A DNA stretch of 41,952 bases from Acidimicrobiia bacterium. GTDB taxonomy: Bacteria; Actinomycetota; Acidimicrobiia; Acidimicrobiales; Acidimicrobilacustridaceae. Below, one piece after another: positions 31,686-40,332 of the stretch. The DNA lies in the NCBI GenBank assembly GCA_016462055.1, contig JAEMTX010000001.1, forward strand, positions 6,612 to 48,563. Reading direction: 5' to 3'. A model generated the notes under the pieces. That model was not told the origin of the DNA and searched no databases. It was given only the letters and a program-made list of their open reading frames with translations. Positions within the stretch are counted from its first letter, which is position 1, and the number at the start of each line of letters is the position of its first letter. Position numbers and translations under genes: made by a program.

Positions 31686-32507
31686 GTGGCCGACGTCATA
31701 CCTCGGCTCGGAGTGGGAACTCCGACATCAATCCCATTGATCATGGGGATTGTCAACGTAACTCCCGATTCATTTAGTGATGGTGGGAAGTTTCTCGATC
31801 CCGAAGTCGCAATTGCGCATGGCCTGATGCTGGCCGATGAAGGGGCCTCAGTCCTTGACATAGGTGGAGAGTCAACCCGTCCCGGTGCTGCTCCAGTCGA
31901 TATCGAAACCGAACTTGCTCGAGTCATTCCGGTGATCGAAGGTCTCGCCGGTCGTTGTCGACTCAGCATCGATACCCGCAAAGCCGAGGTGGCAAGGGCT
32001 GCGGTGGCCGCCGGAGCGACGCTCATCAACGATGTGTCAGCATCACTTTGGCCCGTTGCGGCGGAACTTGGTGTGGGGTGGATCGCCATGCATATGCAGG
32101 GCGAGCCGGGCACGATGCAGGCCGATCCTCACTACGACGACGTCGTTGCCGAGGTGTGTGCGTTCCTTCGCGAGAGCGCAATGGCCGCTTCAGAGGCCGG
32201 AGTAAAAGAAATTTGGGTCGATCCTGGGTTTGGGTTTGGGAAGACCGATTCGCACAATCTGGCCCTGCTCGCGCACCTCGATCGCATCGTTGAAATGGGT
32301 TGGCCGGTTGTCGTAGGGACAAGCAGAAAAGCCATGCTGGGACGGCTCCTTGCGACGTCTGACGGTTCCAACGAACTGGTTCCAGCTGACGATCGTCTTG
32401 CGGGATCAATCGCGACGGAAGTGTGGGCAATGCACGCCGGAGCGAGCATGATTCGCGCTCACGACGTCAGAAGCGCCATCCAAGCGGCCAAAGTCGTGGC
32501 AGCATGA
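31686..32507 (+). CDS. folP: Dihydropteroate synthase
   Basis: This 273-residue enzyme joins p-aminobenzoate to the pterin pyrophosphate and is the sulfonamide target. Motifs are MGIVNVTPDSFSDGGKF, SIDTRKAEVARAAVAAGATL, INDVSA, HMQGEPGTMQ, DPGFGFGKTDSHNL and VGTSRKAMLG. The GTG start is two bases after the folE stop, and its stop overlaps the next gene's ATG. Confidence 0.95.
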   Translation: MADVIPRLGVGTPTSIPLIMGIVNVTPDSFSDGGKFLDPEVAIAHGLMLADEGASVLDIGGESTRPGAAPVDIETELARVIPVIEGLAGRCRLSIDTRKAEVARAAVAAGATLINDVSASLWPVAAELGVGWIAMHMQGEPGTMQADPHYDDVVAEVCAFLRESAMAASEAGVKEIWVDPGFGFGKTDSHNLALLAHLDRIVEMGWPVVVGTSRKAMLGRLLATSDGSNELVPADDRLAGSIATEVWAMHAGASMIRAHDVRSAIQAAKVVAA

Positions 32508-33022
32508 ACGCCGTGGCCAGTAAAGGGAAATGGGCGCAGGGAATCCGACCCCGCAACTTTCATTGGGTGATCGCTGAGCGACTCGCCCTCTGTGAGCGAC
32601 CCGGTGGCTATGGAGCGAACCATCGAAAGGTTCGCCGCCAAGAGGAAATCATCTGGGTCCGCGAACAGGGATTCACCTGTGTCATCTCGACGATCACGGC
32701 TCCCCTCAATCTCCACAACTACGACGAGCTTGGTGTCACCTGGCGCCATCGCCCCGTCCCTGAAGACGATCTCGGTCTTTTCGAATCGGCGTTCTTCGCG
32801 GAATTGCGAACCTTGCTCGAGCGCGGCGAACGCATCCTTATCCACGCTGAAGAACTCAGTGATCGCGTGTGTGGTCTGATCGCCGGCTACCTGCTCTGGA
32901 ACGGCTTAGTCGAGAGTCCGCCGCGGGTTGTTACCGTGATCGAGCAGTTGACGCAGCGCCAACTGGGCCCCGCTGGTCGTGAGTTGGTTGCCATTTCACT
33001 GACGATCCCCCCGCCTGCCTGA
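32504..33022 (+). CDS. Degenerate tyrosine/dual-specificity phosphatase-like protein
   Basis: This 172-residue protein sits between folP and folB, overlapping the folP stop by four bases. Its pattern resembles a small dual-specificity phosphatase: EIIWVREQGFTCVISTI (a helix then strand, like W-L-x2-G-[IF]-x2-V-[VI]-x-L), TWRHRPVPEDD (the acid-loop position), and ILIHAEELSDRVCGLIAGYL where the catalytic P-loop would be. That loop reads His114-Ala115-x5-Arg121: the HCX5R spacing is kept but the nucleophilic Cys is Ala (GCT at 32846-32848). It is probably a catalytically dead phosphatase fold that may bind phospho-ligands. Family assignment is my inference; function unknown. Confidence 0.6.
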   Translation: MNAVASKGKWAQGIRPRNFHWVIAERLALCERPGGYGANHRKVRRQEEIIWVREQGFTCVISTITAPLNLHNYDELGVTWRHRPVPEDDLGLFESAFFAELRTLLERGERILIHAEELSDRVCGLIAGYLLWNGLVESPPRVVTVIEQLTQRQLGPAGRELVAISLTIPPPA

Positions 33023-33038
33023 ACCGGAGCGCTGCCTT

Positions 33039-33404
33039 ATGGCCCCGACTGATCGAATTGAACTTCGCCAACTTGTGGTGATCGGTATTTGTGGCGCGCT
33101 TCCTGAAGAGCGTGAACGGGCGCAGCCACTTGAAGTCGACCTCGATGTCGTCGCTGACCTCTCTGCGGCGGGTACATCAGACAATCTCGCCGACACGCTT
33201 GATTACGGAGCTATCACTGCATCAGTTGAGCGCGTGATTCTCAACGGAACGCCGCAGTTACTCGAACACCTCGCCCAGAATATTGCCGACGCGGTGCTCG
33301 CCGATCCCCGAGCATTGTCCGTCACGGTTTCTGTGCGGAAGTTGCGCCCACCAGTGCCGCAGGCCCTGGCCACTTCGGGCGTCACCATCACCCGAGGACG
33401 CTGA
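33039..33404 (+). CDS. folB: Dihydroneopterin aldolase
   Basis: This 121-residue enzyme cleaves dihydroneopterin to hydroxymethyl-dihydropterin and glycolaldehyde. It matches FolB from DRIELRQLVVIGICGALPEE through QPLEVDLDV, TLDYGAI and LLEHLAQNIADAVL to VSVRKLRPPVP, including the conserved Glu and Lys. The active enzyme is an octamer. Its stop is adjacent to the folK start. Confidence 0.93.
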   Translation: MAPTDRIELRQLVVIGICGALPEERERAQPLEVDLDVVADLSAAGTSDNLADTLDYGAITASVERVILNGTPQLLEHLAQNIADAVLADPRALSVTVSVRKLRPPVPQALATSGVTITRGR

Positions 33405-33869
33405 ATGTCGCGTGCCTTCTTGAGCCTCGGCTCAAACATCGGTGATTCGTGGTCGCTTTTGCGTGAAGCGGTGAACTCTCTTGATTCGGTCGTTGCGGTG
33501 TCACCGGTATATCGGACCGATCCCGTGGGCGGACCAGAGCAAGATCCATTTCTTAACATCGTGATTGAACTCGACACCGATTTGAGTGCGCGCGAATTGT
33601 TGGGTGTTTGTCATCGTCTCGAATCGGCGGCCAACCGGGTGCGTACCGTTCGTTGGGGCCCACGCACGCTCGATGTCGACATCATCTGGATCGAAGGCGT
33701 CACAATTTCCGAACCCGATCTCGAGGTTCCTCATCCGCGAATGCAATCGCGTCGTTTCGTCATGGCGCCGCTTGCCGATCTTGCTCCTGATGTAGCCGGA
33801 CCTGATTGGGCTGACCGGGCCGAGGGCCACGTGCATCGCGTCGGACCAATAGACGCCGAACCAGGATGA
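33405..33869 (+). CDS. folK: HPPK: 2-amino-4-hydroxy-6-hydroxymethyldihydropteridine pyrophosphokinase
   Basis: This 154-residue enzyme transfers pyrophosphate from ATP to hydroxymethyl-dihydropterin, providing the FolP substrate. Motifs are FLSLGSNIGDSWSLLREAV, VSPVYRTDPVGGPEQDPFLN, RWGPRTLDVDIIW (metal-binding Asp pair) and PHPRMQSRRFVMAPLADLAP. Its ATG directly follows the folB TGA, and its own TGA overlaps the next gene. Confidence 0.94.
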   Translation: MSRAFLSLGSNIGDSWSLLREAVNSLDSVVAVSPVYRTDPVGGPEQDPFLNIVIELDTDLSARELLGVCHRLESAANRVRTVRWGPRTLDVDIIWIEGVTISEPDLEVPHPRMQSRRFVMAPLADLAPDVAGPDWADRAEGHVHRVGPIDAEPG

Positions 33870-34651
33870 CCACGAATAGCTCGGTCCGAATCATTGGGCC
33901 GGGCCGTGCGGGTGGTGCGCTGGCAATTGCGTTGGCACGGGTTGGATGGACGGTGGTTGCTCCCGTTCATCGCGGCGAGTCGCTCTCGGCAGCAGCAAGC
34001 GGGGTTGATCTTTTGGTCATTGCGACTCCCGACGGCGTCATCGCCGATGTAGCACGCGAGATCACGCCCGATCCAACAACCGTTGTTGTTCATCTTTCTG
34101 GCGCCCTTGGCCTTGAAGCGCTAGCAACACATCCGCAACGTGCATCACTGCACCCGCTGACATCAATGCCAACTGCGGAAATTGGAGCTGAGCGATTGGT
34201 TGGTGGCGCATGGTTCGCTATCGATGCGAACACGGAGAGCGCGCTCAAGTGTATGGAATCGCTTGCCGATGCGCTTGGTGGTCGATCGTTCGTTGTTGAC
34301 GATGAACATCGAGTTGCGTACCACGCGGCTGCAGCGATTGCGTCGAATCACGTTGTTGCCCTACTTGGTTCTGCGGAACGTGTAGCCCGTTCTGCTGGCG
34401 TACCGATCGAGGCATATTTAGAACTCGTTCGTGCAACGATTGACAACATCGAAGACCTTGGAGTCATTGATGCGTTGACGGGCCCTGTGGCGCGTGGCGA
34501 CTGGGACACGGTCGCTCGTCATCGTGACGCGATCGACCCTTCTGAACTTGCGTTGTATGACGCATTGGTGGACGCAGCACGTCGCGTGGTGGACTCTCGA
34601 CCAATACCGAGCGATGAATCGACGCCACCAATTCCCGAAACGGAAAACTGA
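33866..34651 (+). CDS. DUF2520 / Rossmann-like dehydrogenase-fold protein
   Basis: This 261-residue protein has an N-terminal Rossmann nucleotide-binding motif (IIGPGRAGGALAIALARVGW), LLVIATPDGVIADVA, and VVHLSGALGLEAL. The helical C-terminal half (HRVAYHAAAAIASNHVVALL) matches DUF2520. It resembles 6-phosphogluconate dehydrogenase-type and ketopantoate-reductase-type two-domain enzymes and sits between folK and panC as in other Actinobacteria. The reaction is not established. A redox step in pantothenate synthesis is an attractive guess, since no panB, panE or ilvC is in view. The start overlaps folK; its stop shares one base with the panC ATG. Confidence 0.85.
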   Translation: MTTNSSVRIIGPGRAGGALAIALARVGWTVVAPVHRGESLSAAASGVDLLVIATPDGVIADVAREITPDPTTVVVHLSGALGLEALATHPQRASLHPLTSMPTAEIGAERLVGGAWFAIDANTESALKCMESLADALGGRSFVVDDEHRVAYHAAAAIASNHVVALLGSAERVARSAGVPIEAYLELVRATIDNIEDLGVIDALTGPVARGDWDTVARHRDAIDPSELALYDALVDAARRVVDSRPIPSDESTPPIPETEN

Positions 34652-35505
34652 TGCAGGCCCTCTCCAGAAAATCAGAGTTTCGTGACCATCTCGAAACGGT
34701 GCGCGCGCTCGGACGTACGGTCGGACTCGTTCCAACTATGGGAGCGCTTCACGAAGGTCATCTTTCGCTCCTTCGTGCTGCCGCAAACGATTGTGATGTT
34801 GTAGCGCTCACGATTTTTGTGAACCCGCTGCAGTTTGGCGCGGGTGAAGACCTCGATGCCTACCCGCGTCCGCTCGAGCGCGATCTCGAACTCGCGGAAG
34901 CGGCTGGAGCCGACGTTGTCTTTACGCCAACGACCGATGAGATGTATCCCCAAGTGACGCTGACGAACGTTCATGTCGATCGGCTCACTTCCTCAATGGA
35001 AGGCGCGAGTCGTCCCACCCACTTCGATGGTGTGACCACCGTCGTCACGAAGTTGTTCAACATCGCTGGTCCGTGCAGGGCCTATTTCGGCGAGAAGGAC
35101 TTCCAACAACTGGCGGTCGTTCGCCGAATGGTTGCCGATCTTGATCAGCCGGTCGTAATCGTTGGTTGTCCCATCGTGCGTGAAAACGATGGTCTGGCCA
35201 TGTCGAGTCGGAATCTTTACCTGTCGTCAACCGAACGCGAAGCCGCCACGGTCATTAACCGAGCACTTCGTGCCGGGGCCGCCATGTTCGAAGCGGGGGA
35301 GAGCGATCCATCGGTTGTCGAATCACATATGGCTTCGATCATCGATGCCGAACCGCTTGCCGTACTTGATTACGCCGTGGTCGTGAACCCTGAGTCATTG
35401 CTCACTCCCGATCGACTGGTGAGTGGAACCACGGTGCGGTTGTTGATGGTGGCGCAGATGGGAACGACGCGATTACTCGACAACCTGGGTGTCGACGTAC
35501 CGTAG
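34651..35505 (+). CDS. panC: Pantothenate synthetase (pantoate-beta-alanine ligase)
   Basis: This 284-residue enzyme joins pantoate and beta-alanine using ATP. It shows VGLVPTMGALHEGHLSLLRAA (the His-x2-His site), VALTIFVNPLQFGAGEDLDAYPR, FGEKDFQQLAVVRRMVADL and GLAMSSRNLYLS. Length is normal. It is coupled to the DUF2520 gene and followed by panD, which supplies beta-alanine. Confidence 0.96.
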   Translation: MQALSRKSEFRDHLETVRALGRTVGLVPTMGALHEGHLSLLRAAANDCDVVALTIFVNPLQFGAGEDLDAYPRPLERDLELAEAAGADVVFTPTTDEMYPQVTLTNVHVDRLTSSMEGASRPTHFDGVTTVVTKLFNIAGPCRAYFGEKDFQQLAVVRRMVADLDQPVVIVGCPIVRENDGLAMSSRNLYLSSTEREAATVINRALRAGAAMFEAGESDPSVVESHMASIIDAEPLAVLDYAVVVNPESLLTPDRLVSGTTVRLLMVAQMGTTRLLDNLGVDVP

Positions 35506-35557
35506 GACCCTTACCCGCATGGTGACCGCACGCGGCGCCGAGCTGAAGGAGAAGACG

Positions 35558-35956
35558 ATGCAACGTCGAATGATGAAATCAAAGATCCATCGCGCTTGTA
35601 TTACTGACGCCAATCTTCATTACGTGGGTTCCATCACCCTCGATACGGAATTGATGGAGCAGGCCGACATCCGCGAATGGGAGCAGGTGCAGGTCCTCGA
35701 TATCGATAACGGTGCGCGGTTCGAGACCTACGCGATCCCCGGTGGTCCGGGCACGGTATGTCTCAACGGCGCTGCAGCACGTTTAGTACAGCCTGGTGAC
35801 CGCATCATTGTGATCACCTACGCCGACTATGACGAGACCGAACTTGAGGACTACGTCCCTCGTGTTGTGCATGTCGACGGCGCCAACCACATCATTGATG
35901 AATTCGAGGCCGTGACCATCGCTGCTCAAAAATTTCCTGTTCGATTCCGAGCCTGA
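35558..35956 (+). CDS. panD: Aspartate 1-decarboxylase
   Basis: This 132-residue pyruvoyl enzyme makes beta-alanine from aspartate. The proenzyme self-cleaves between Gly and Ser in LHYVGSITLD (about residues 24-25). RMMKSKIHRACITDANLHY, LDIDNGARFETYAI and CLNGAAARLVQPGD are also conserved. ATG 35558 is chosen because AAGGAG at 35546-35551 lies six bases upstream; the open frame extends back into panC. The C-terminus ends soon after VVHVDG with an atypical short tail. Confidence 0.93.
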   Translation: MQRRMMKSKIHRACITDANLHYVGSITLDTELMEQADIREWEQVQVLDIDNGARFETYAIPGGPGTVCLNGAAARLVQPGDRIIVITYADYDETELEDYVPRVVHVDGANHIIDEFEAVTIAAQKFPVRFRA

Positions 35957-35984
35957 CCCCGTTCTTCGGTCAGACTGCAGACCT

Positions 35985-37547
35985 GTGACTGCCGAGCTCG
36001 ATCTTCTTGTTGTCGGTTCTGGCGTTGCCGGACTTTCGGCCGCCGTGCGTGCCGCAGCCCGAGACGGTGTTCGTGTGGGAGTCCTTACCAAGGGTCCGCT
36101 TGAGCAGTCGACGACCAGATGGGCCCAAGGCGGTGTCGCTGCTGTTCTCGGCGGCGATCCCGATTCCACCGATCTGCATCTCGCTGACACGCTCGCTGCC
36201 GGAGCTGGCCTTTGTGACGTTGATGCGGTGCGCATTCTGGTTGAAGAGGGTCCAGTTCGGGTTCGTGATCTGGTTTCACTTGGGGCGCGATTCGATCGCG
36301 ACGCCGAAGGCAAGTTCGAATTAGCGCGCGAAGGTGGTCACTCACTGCCGCGAATTGTTCATGCCGGTGGTGTTGCTACTGGGGCCGAAATCGAACGAGC
36401 GCTGGTCGTTGCTGTGCGAAGTGAAGCAACAGAAATTCACGAGCATGCGTTTGCCCTCGACCTTGTTGTTGAAAACGGCCGATGCGTTGGTGTTCGTGCG
36501 GCGCTAGCCGATGGAACCGTTGGCATTGTTCGCGCCAGAAATGTTCTGCTGGCATCAGGCGGAGCCGGGCAGATCTTTTCTGTGACTACGAATCCACTTG
36601 AGGCGACGGGTGACGGCATCGCTATGGCATTGCGCGCTGGCGCTGCAGTAGCCGATGTCGAGTTTGTGCAGTTCCATCCGACAGCACTTCATCATGAGCG
36701 CATGCCGCGCCCGTTGCTTTCTGAAGCATTACGCGGTCATGGAGCACTCATACGTGACATTAACGGTGAGCGATTCGTCGATGAAATGCTTCCGCGTGAT
36801 CAGGTCAGTCGAGCGATGGTTCGCCGCATGATCGAACTACATACCGATCATTGCTTGCTCGATGTGACTGGTCTCGAACAATTCGATGTTCGATTTCCAA
36901 CCATCGCCGCGATGCTTTCCGGTCTCAAGTTCGATCCCTCTCAAGATCTCCTTCCGATTGCTCCAGCGGCGCATTACCTGTGCGGTGGCGTTCTCACCGA
37001 CCTCAACGGCGCGACGAGCATCCGGGGTTTGTGGGCTGCAGGTGAAGTTGCGTGTTCAGGTGTGCACGGCGCGAATCGACTGGCCTCAAACTCATTGCTC
37101 GAGGGAATGGTGTTTGGGGCTCGCGTTGTTGAAGCTATTGAACTGGGCATCGACGTTCCGGAAATGACGGGCGCTATGCGAGCACTCGATGGTGATGGTG
37201 GCCGTCGAATTGAGGGATGGCGCGCGCCGGAGTCGTTGTCTTCAGCGGTCGAAGGCGATGCCGACGCACTTGCGACTGTCCGCGATGACATGCAATGGGC
37301 AATGACTGTTGGCGCCGGAGTCGTGCGAGATTCAAGTTCGCTCGCGGCAACGGCGACAAAGGTCGAGCAAGCCCGCACTCTCGCCGACGCCACTGGTGTT
37401 GCTGCGTGGGAACTGGCGAACCTGACCGCGGTGGCCACCGCTCTCCTTGTTGCGGCTGAAGCTCGCACGGAAAGTCGTGGTGCGCACACTCGTGACGATT
37501 GCCCTTCGCTGGACCCGAATTTGGCTCTGCGATTGGTGATCGTCTGA
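35985..37547 (+). CDS. nadB: L-aspartate oxidase
   Basis: This 520-residue FAD enzyme oxidises aspartate to iminoaspartate, the first step of de novo NAD synthesis. It has the FAD motif LLVVGSGVAGLSAAVRAA, RWAQGGVAAVLGGDPDSTDLH, the active-site REGGHSLPRIVHAGGVATG, VEFVQFHPTAL and YLCGGVLTDLNG ... GEVACSGVHGANRLASNSLLE. The GTG start is 28 bases after panD. Its usual partner nadA (quinolinate synthase) is not in the window. Confidence 0.95.
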   Translation: MTAELDLLVVGSGVAGLSAAVRAAARDGVRVGVLTKGPLEQSTTRWAQGGVAAVLGGDPDSTDLHLADTLAAGAGLCDVDAVRILVEEGPVRVRDLVSLGARFDRDAEGKFELAREGGHSLPRIVHAGGVATGAEIERALVVAVRSEATEIHEHAFALDLVVENGRCVGVRAALADGTVGIVRARNVLLASGGAGQIFSVTTNPLEATGDGIAMALRAGAAVADVEFVQFHPTALHHERMPRPLLSEALRGHGALIRDINGERFVDEMLPRDQVSRAMVRRMIELHTDHCLLDVTGLEQFDVRFPTIAAMLSGLKFDPSQDLLPIAPAAHYLCGGVLTDLNGATSIRGLWAAGEVACSGVHGANRLASNSLLEGMVFGARVVEAIELGIDVPEMTGAMRALDGDGGRRIEGWRAPESLSSAVEGDADALATVRDDMQWAMTVGAGVVRDSSSLAATATKVEQARTLADATGVAAWELANLTAVATALLVAAEARTESRGAHTRDDCPSLDPNLALRLVIV

Positions 37548-37588
37548 CCGGTTCGCTCTGGTCGGGCTCGGCAGGGCAGGCTTTCGGA

Positions 37589-38449
37589 ATGTCAGATCTG
37601 CTTCAGCCGCCCCGAGTCGTTGTCGTTGATGCGGTCGAACGTGCCCTCGCCGAGGATCTCACGCCACTTGGCGACCTCACTTCTGCACTCCTTCCCCAAG
37701 ACTTGGTTGCCACCGCGCGCTTCGTAGCTCGCAGCAATGGCGTCGTCGCCGGCCGACTTTGTGCGGCGGAAACATTCGTGCAGGTCGATCCATCTGTGGT
37801 TCTCGAATGGTCGGTCACTGATGGTGACACGGTGAGTCCCGGTTCAGTGATCGCAAGGGCGACTGGTTGCTTGGCATCGATCCTGACAGCAGAACGAACG
37901 GCACTGAACTTTCTTGGACACCTTTCGGGCATCGCGACGCGAACAAGTGAGTACGTCGCTGAGGCCGCGAAGGGTGGCAGCGCGTATGTGTGGGACACGC
38001 GAAAGACCACGCCTGGATTGCGGGTTCTTGAAAAGGCTGCGGTTCGCGCCGGCGGTGGACGTAATCATCGCGGCAATCTTTCCGACTGGATTCTTCTGAA
38101 AGACAACCACATTGCGTTGTTTGGCATCACCGACGCAGTTGCCCGTTCTCGTTCAATGTGGCCAGCACGAACGGTCCATGTTGAATGCGACACGATTGAG
38201 CAAGTTCACGAAGCACTCGCGGCGGGTGCAGACGCGTTGCTGCTCGACAACATGACGACCGACATGATTCGTGAATGTGTGGCAGTCGCTTCTGCTTCTC
38301 AGCACCGTCCGTTGCTCGAAGCATCTGGCGGGATCACTCTCGAAACGATCGCGTCGTATAGCGCCGCGGGTGTCGATTGCATTTCGGTCGGTGGACTCAC
38401 GAATTCTGCTCCGGTCCTCGATATTGGACTCGACATCGACCCGGCATGA
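37589..38449 (+). CDS. nadC: Quinolinate phosphoribosyltransferase
   Basis: This 286-residue enzyme makes nicotinate mononucleotide from quinolinate and PRPP. Motifs are EDLTPLGDLTSALL, ILTAERTALNFLGHLSGIAT, WDTRKTTPGLRVLEKAAVRAGGG with HNHRGNL-type segment, KDNHIALFG, VECDTIEQ, LLLDNMT and ASGGI. A longer frame begins at 37499, but the ATG at 37589 (MSDLLQPPRVVV) matches the family start. Its stop overlaps an ATG just upstream of coaX. Confidence 0.94.
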   Translation: MSDLLQPPRVVVVDAVERALAEDLTPLGDLTSALLPQDLVATARFVARSNGVVAGRLCAAETFVQVDPSVVLEWSVTDGDTVSPGSVIARATGCLASILTAERTALNFLGHLSGIATRTSEYVAEAAKGGSAYVWDTRKTTPGLRVLEKAAVRAGGGRNHRGNLSDWILLKDNHIALFGITDAVARSRSMWPARTVHVECDTIEQVHEALAAGADALLLDNMTTDMIRECVAVASASQHRPLLEASGGITLETIASYSAAGVDCISVGGLTNSAPVLDIGLDIDPA

Positions 38450-38463
38450 CGGAGGAACAACGG

Positions 38464-39258
38464 ATGCTTCTCGCTGTTGATGCAGGAAATACACAAACGG
38501 TTGTAGGTCTTTACGACCTCGATGGCGGAACCGCAGCTGGGCGTCGTCCAGAAGCCGGCCTTCTTGACCATTGGCGAATTTCCACTGCTGCCGATCGCAC
38601 CGGCGATGAGTACGCGGTCATGCTGCAGGGCTTTCTCGCCCTCCGTCGAAACAGTTTTTCGGATATCGATGGAATTGTAATTTCCTCTGGTGTTCCGCAA
38701 GTCACCGCCACGTTGCGTCAGGTCACTGCGCGTCACTTGGATTTTGAGCCAATCGTCATTGGCCCCGGCGTTCGCTCGGGCATCCGCATTGATTACGACA
38801 ACCCCAAAGAGGTCGGTGCCGATCGCATCGCGAATGCCGTTGGCGCGTATGACCTTTACGGTGGGCCGACGATCATCGCTGATTTCGGAACGGCAACGAC
38901 CTGCGATGCCGTTTCTGAAGACGGCGTCTACCTCGGTGGCGCGATCGCGCCTGGCGTCGAAATCTCGATGGATGCATTGGTCGGCCGGGCGTCGGCACTG
39001 CGAGCGGTGGAACTGACAGCACCGCGCAACGTTCTGGGAAAGTCCACGGTGGAATCGATTCAGTCGGGCGCTGTCTACGGATTCGCTGCGCAGGTCGACG
39101 GTTTATGCGATCTGATCGAAGCGGAACTCGGAACATGCACGGTGATTTCCACCGGGGGACTTGCGGAAACAATTACGCCGTTCTCAAAGCGCATTCAACA
39201 CACCGAACCGTGGTTGACGCTTCACGGTCTTCGGCTGATTTACGAAAAGAACGTCTGA
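38464..39258 (+). CDS. coaX: Type III pantothenate kinase
   Basis: This 264-residue enzyme phosphorylates pantothenate, the committed step to CoA. It has the N-terminal ASKHA motif MLLAVDAGNTQTVVGLYD, IVISSGVPQVTATLRQV, GADRIANAVGAYDLYGGPTI, DFGTATTCDAVSEDGVYLGGAIAPGV and VISTGGLAETI. ATG 38464 is chosen because GGAGG at 38451-38455 lies eight bases upstream; an in-frame ATG at 38446 overlaps the nadC stop. It closes the cofactor operon and is 16 bases from the convergent polyprenyl synthase gene. Confidence 0.95.
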   Translation: MLLAVDAGNTQTVVGLYDLDGGTAAGRRPEAGLLDHWRISTAADRTGDEYAVMLQGFLALRRNSFSDIDGIVISSGVPQVTATLRQVTARHLDFEPIVIGPGVRSGIRIDYDNPKEVGADRIANAVGAYDLYGGPTIIADFGTATTCDAVSEDGVYLGGAIAPGVEISMDALVGRASALRAVELTAPRNVLGKSTVESIQSGAVYGFAAQVDGLCDLIEAELGTCTVISTGGLAETITPFSKRIQHTEPWLTLHGLRLIYEKNV

Positions 39259-39274
39259 CGCTTCGCTTCGCTGG

Positions 39275-40300
39275 TTAGGCCGCAGAGCGAACAGTTCCGA
39301 GCAAATGTTCGGCAGCAGCTTCGAGAGCGGTGACTGCTTCGGTGCCCGCGTGCGGAGCCAGTGCACGCTGGCCCGCTTCAACATAGGAACGAGCGGTGTC
39401 AAGCGAGTCTTTGACCGACAGTGATGAACGCAACAGCGTTCGAGCACGACCAAGCGTGTCGGGATCTTCGACCGGTTCGATGGAACCGTCGGTAGGAGCA
39501 AGTTTCACAAGCAGCGAACGCAGTTCATCGGCTTCGGCGCCGCCAGCAGCAAGTGTGCGAATCACGGGAAGGGTGTAGGTGCCTTCGACGAGGTCGTGGC
39601 CCGCAGGTTTTCCGAGTTCTTCATCGGTGGATGTGACATCGAGGAGATCGTCGACGATCTGGAATGCCATTCCGAACGAATTGCCGAACGTGGTGAGCGC
39701 ATCGATCTGAGGGCGAGGAAGGTTGGCGACAATTCCACCGACGCGACATGCCGTGCCGAGCAGTGATGCGGTCTTGCCATCGATGGAGCGCAGGTAAGCG
39801 TCTTCGGTGCGGTCCATGCTGAACGCGTGTTGCAGTTCAAGAATTTGGCCCTCGCACAGTTTGGCGATGGTTGCTGCGAGTAATCCGGCAACTTCGGTTC
39901 CGAGCGACGCAGCAATCTCAGACGCTTTTGCCAGCAAGTAGTCGCCAGCAAGGATTGCCTTGAGGTTGCCCCAACGAGCGTTGACGCTTTCGACGGTGCG
40001 ACGGGTCGTAGCATCGTCCATAACGTCGTCGTGATAGAGCGATCCGAGGTGGACCAGCTCGACCGAGACAGCGCCCATGATCACCTCAGGGGTGGCGGCA
40101 CTCATTTCAGCGGCTGAGGTTGCTGCCGAAGTGACGCAGAAGGCAGGACGAACGCGTTTGCCGCCGGCGAGAATTAAGTGGCTGGCGACCTCGGTCAGAA
40201 ACGGGTCTTCGGTAACCACCGCGGCCTGCAGTGCATTCTCAACTCGCGCAAGGTCAGCCTGAAGAACGGGCAACTGGAGGAGGGGAGAGGCGCTGGCCAT
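39275..40300 (-). CDS. Polyprenyl diphosphate synthase (long-chain)
   Basis: This 341-residue trans-prenyltransferase has the first Asp-rich motif HDDVMDD at residues 90-96, GKRVRP upstream, the second Asp-rich motif QIVDDLLDVTSTDEELGKPAGHDL, and GDYLLAKASEIAAS. It condenses isopentenyl diphosphate onto an allylic primer, probably making the menaquinone side chain (octa- or nonaprenyl). The exact chain length cannot be read; residues SLY just before the first motif are compatible with a long product. The ATG has a TAACGT box six bases upstream and no Shine-Dalgarno. Confidence 0.92.
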   Translation of the reverse strand: MASASPLLQLPVLQADLARVENALQAAVVTEDPFLTEVASHLILAGGKRVRPAFCVTSAATSAAEMSAATPEVIMGAVSVELVHLGSLYHDDVMDDATTRRTVESVNARWGNLKAILAGDYLLAKASEIAASLGTEVAGLLAATIAKLCEGQILELQHAFSMDRTEDAYLRSIDGKTASLLGTACRVGGIVANLPRPQIDALTTFGNSFGMAFQIVDDLLDVTSTDEELGKPAGHDLVEGTYTLPVIRTLAAGGAEADELRSLLVKLAPTDGSIEPVEDPDTLGRARTLLRSSLSVKDSLDTARSYVEAGQRALAPHAGTEAVTALEAAAEHLLGTVRSAA

Positions 40301-40306
40301 GGATCC

Positions 40307-40312
40307 ACGTTA
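40307..40312 (-). promoter_or_regulatory. -10 box of polyprenyl synthase, TAACGT, leaderless type
   Basis: On the minus strand TAACGT ends six bases before the ATG at 40300. Confidence 0.42.
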
Positions 40313-40332
40313 GGCCCGCAGCCGGTTCGGAC

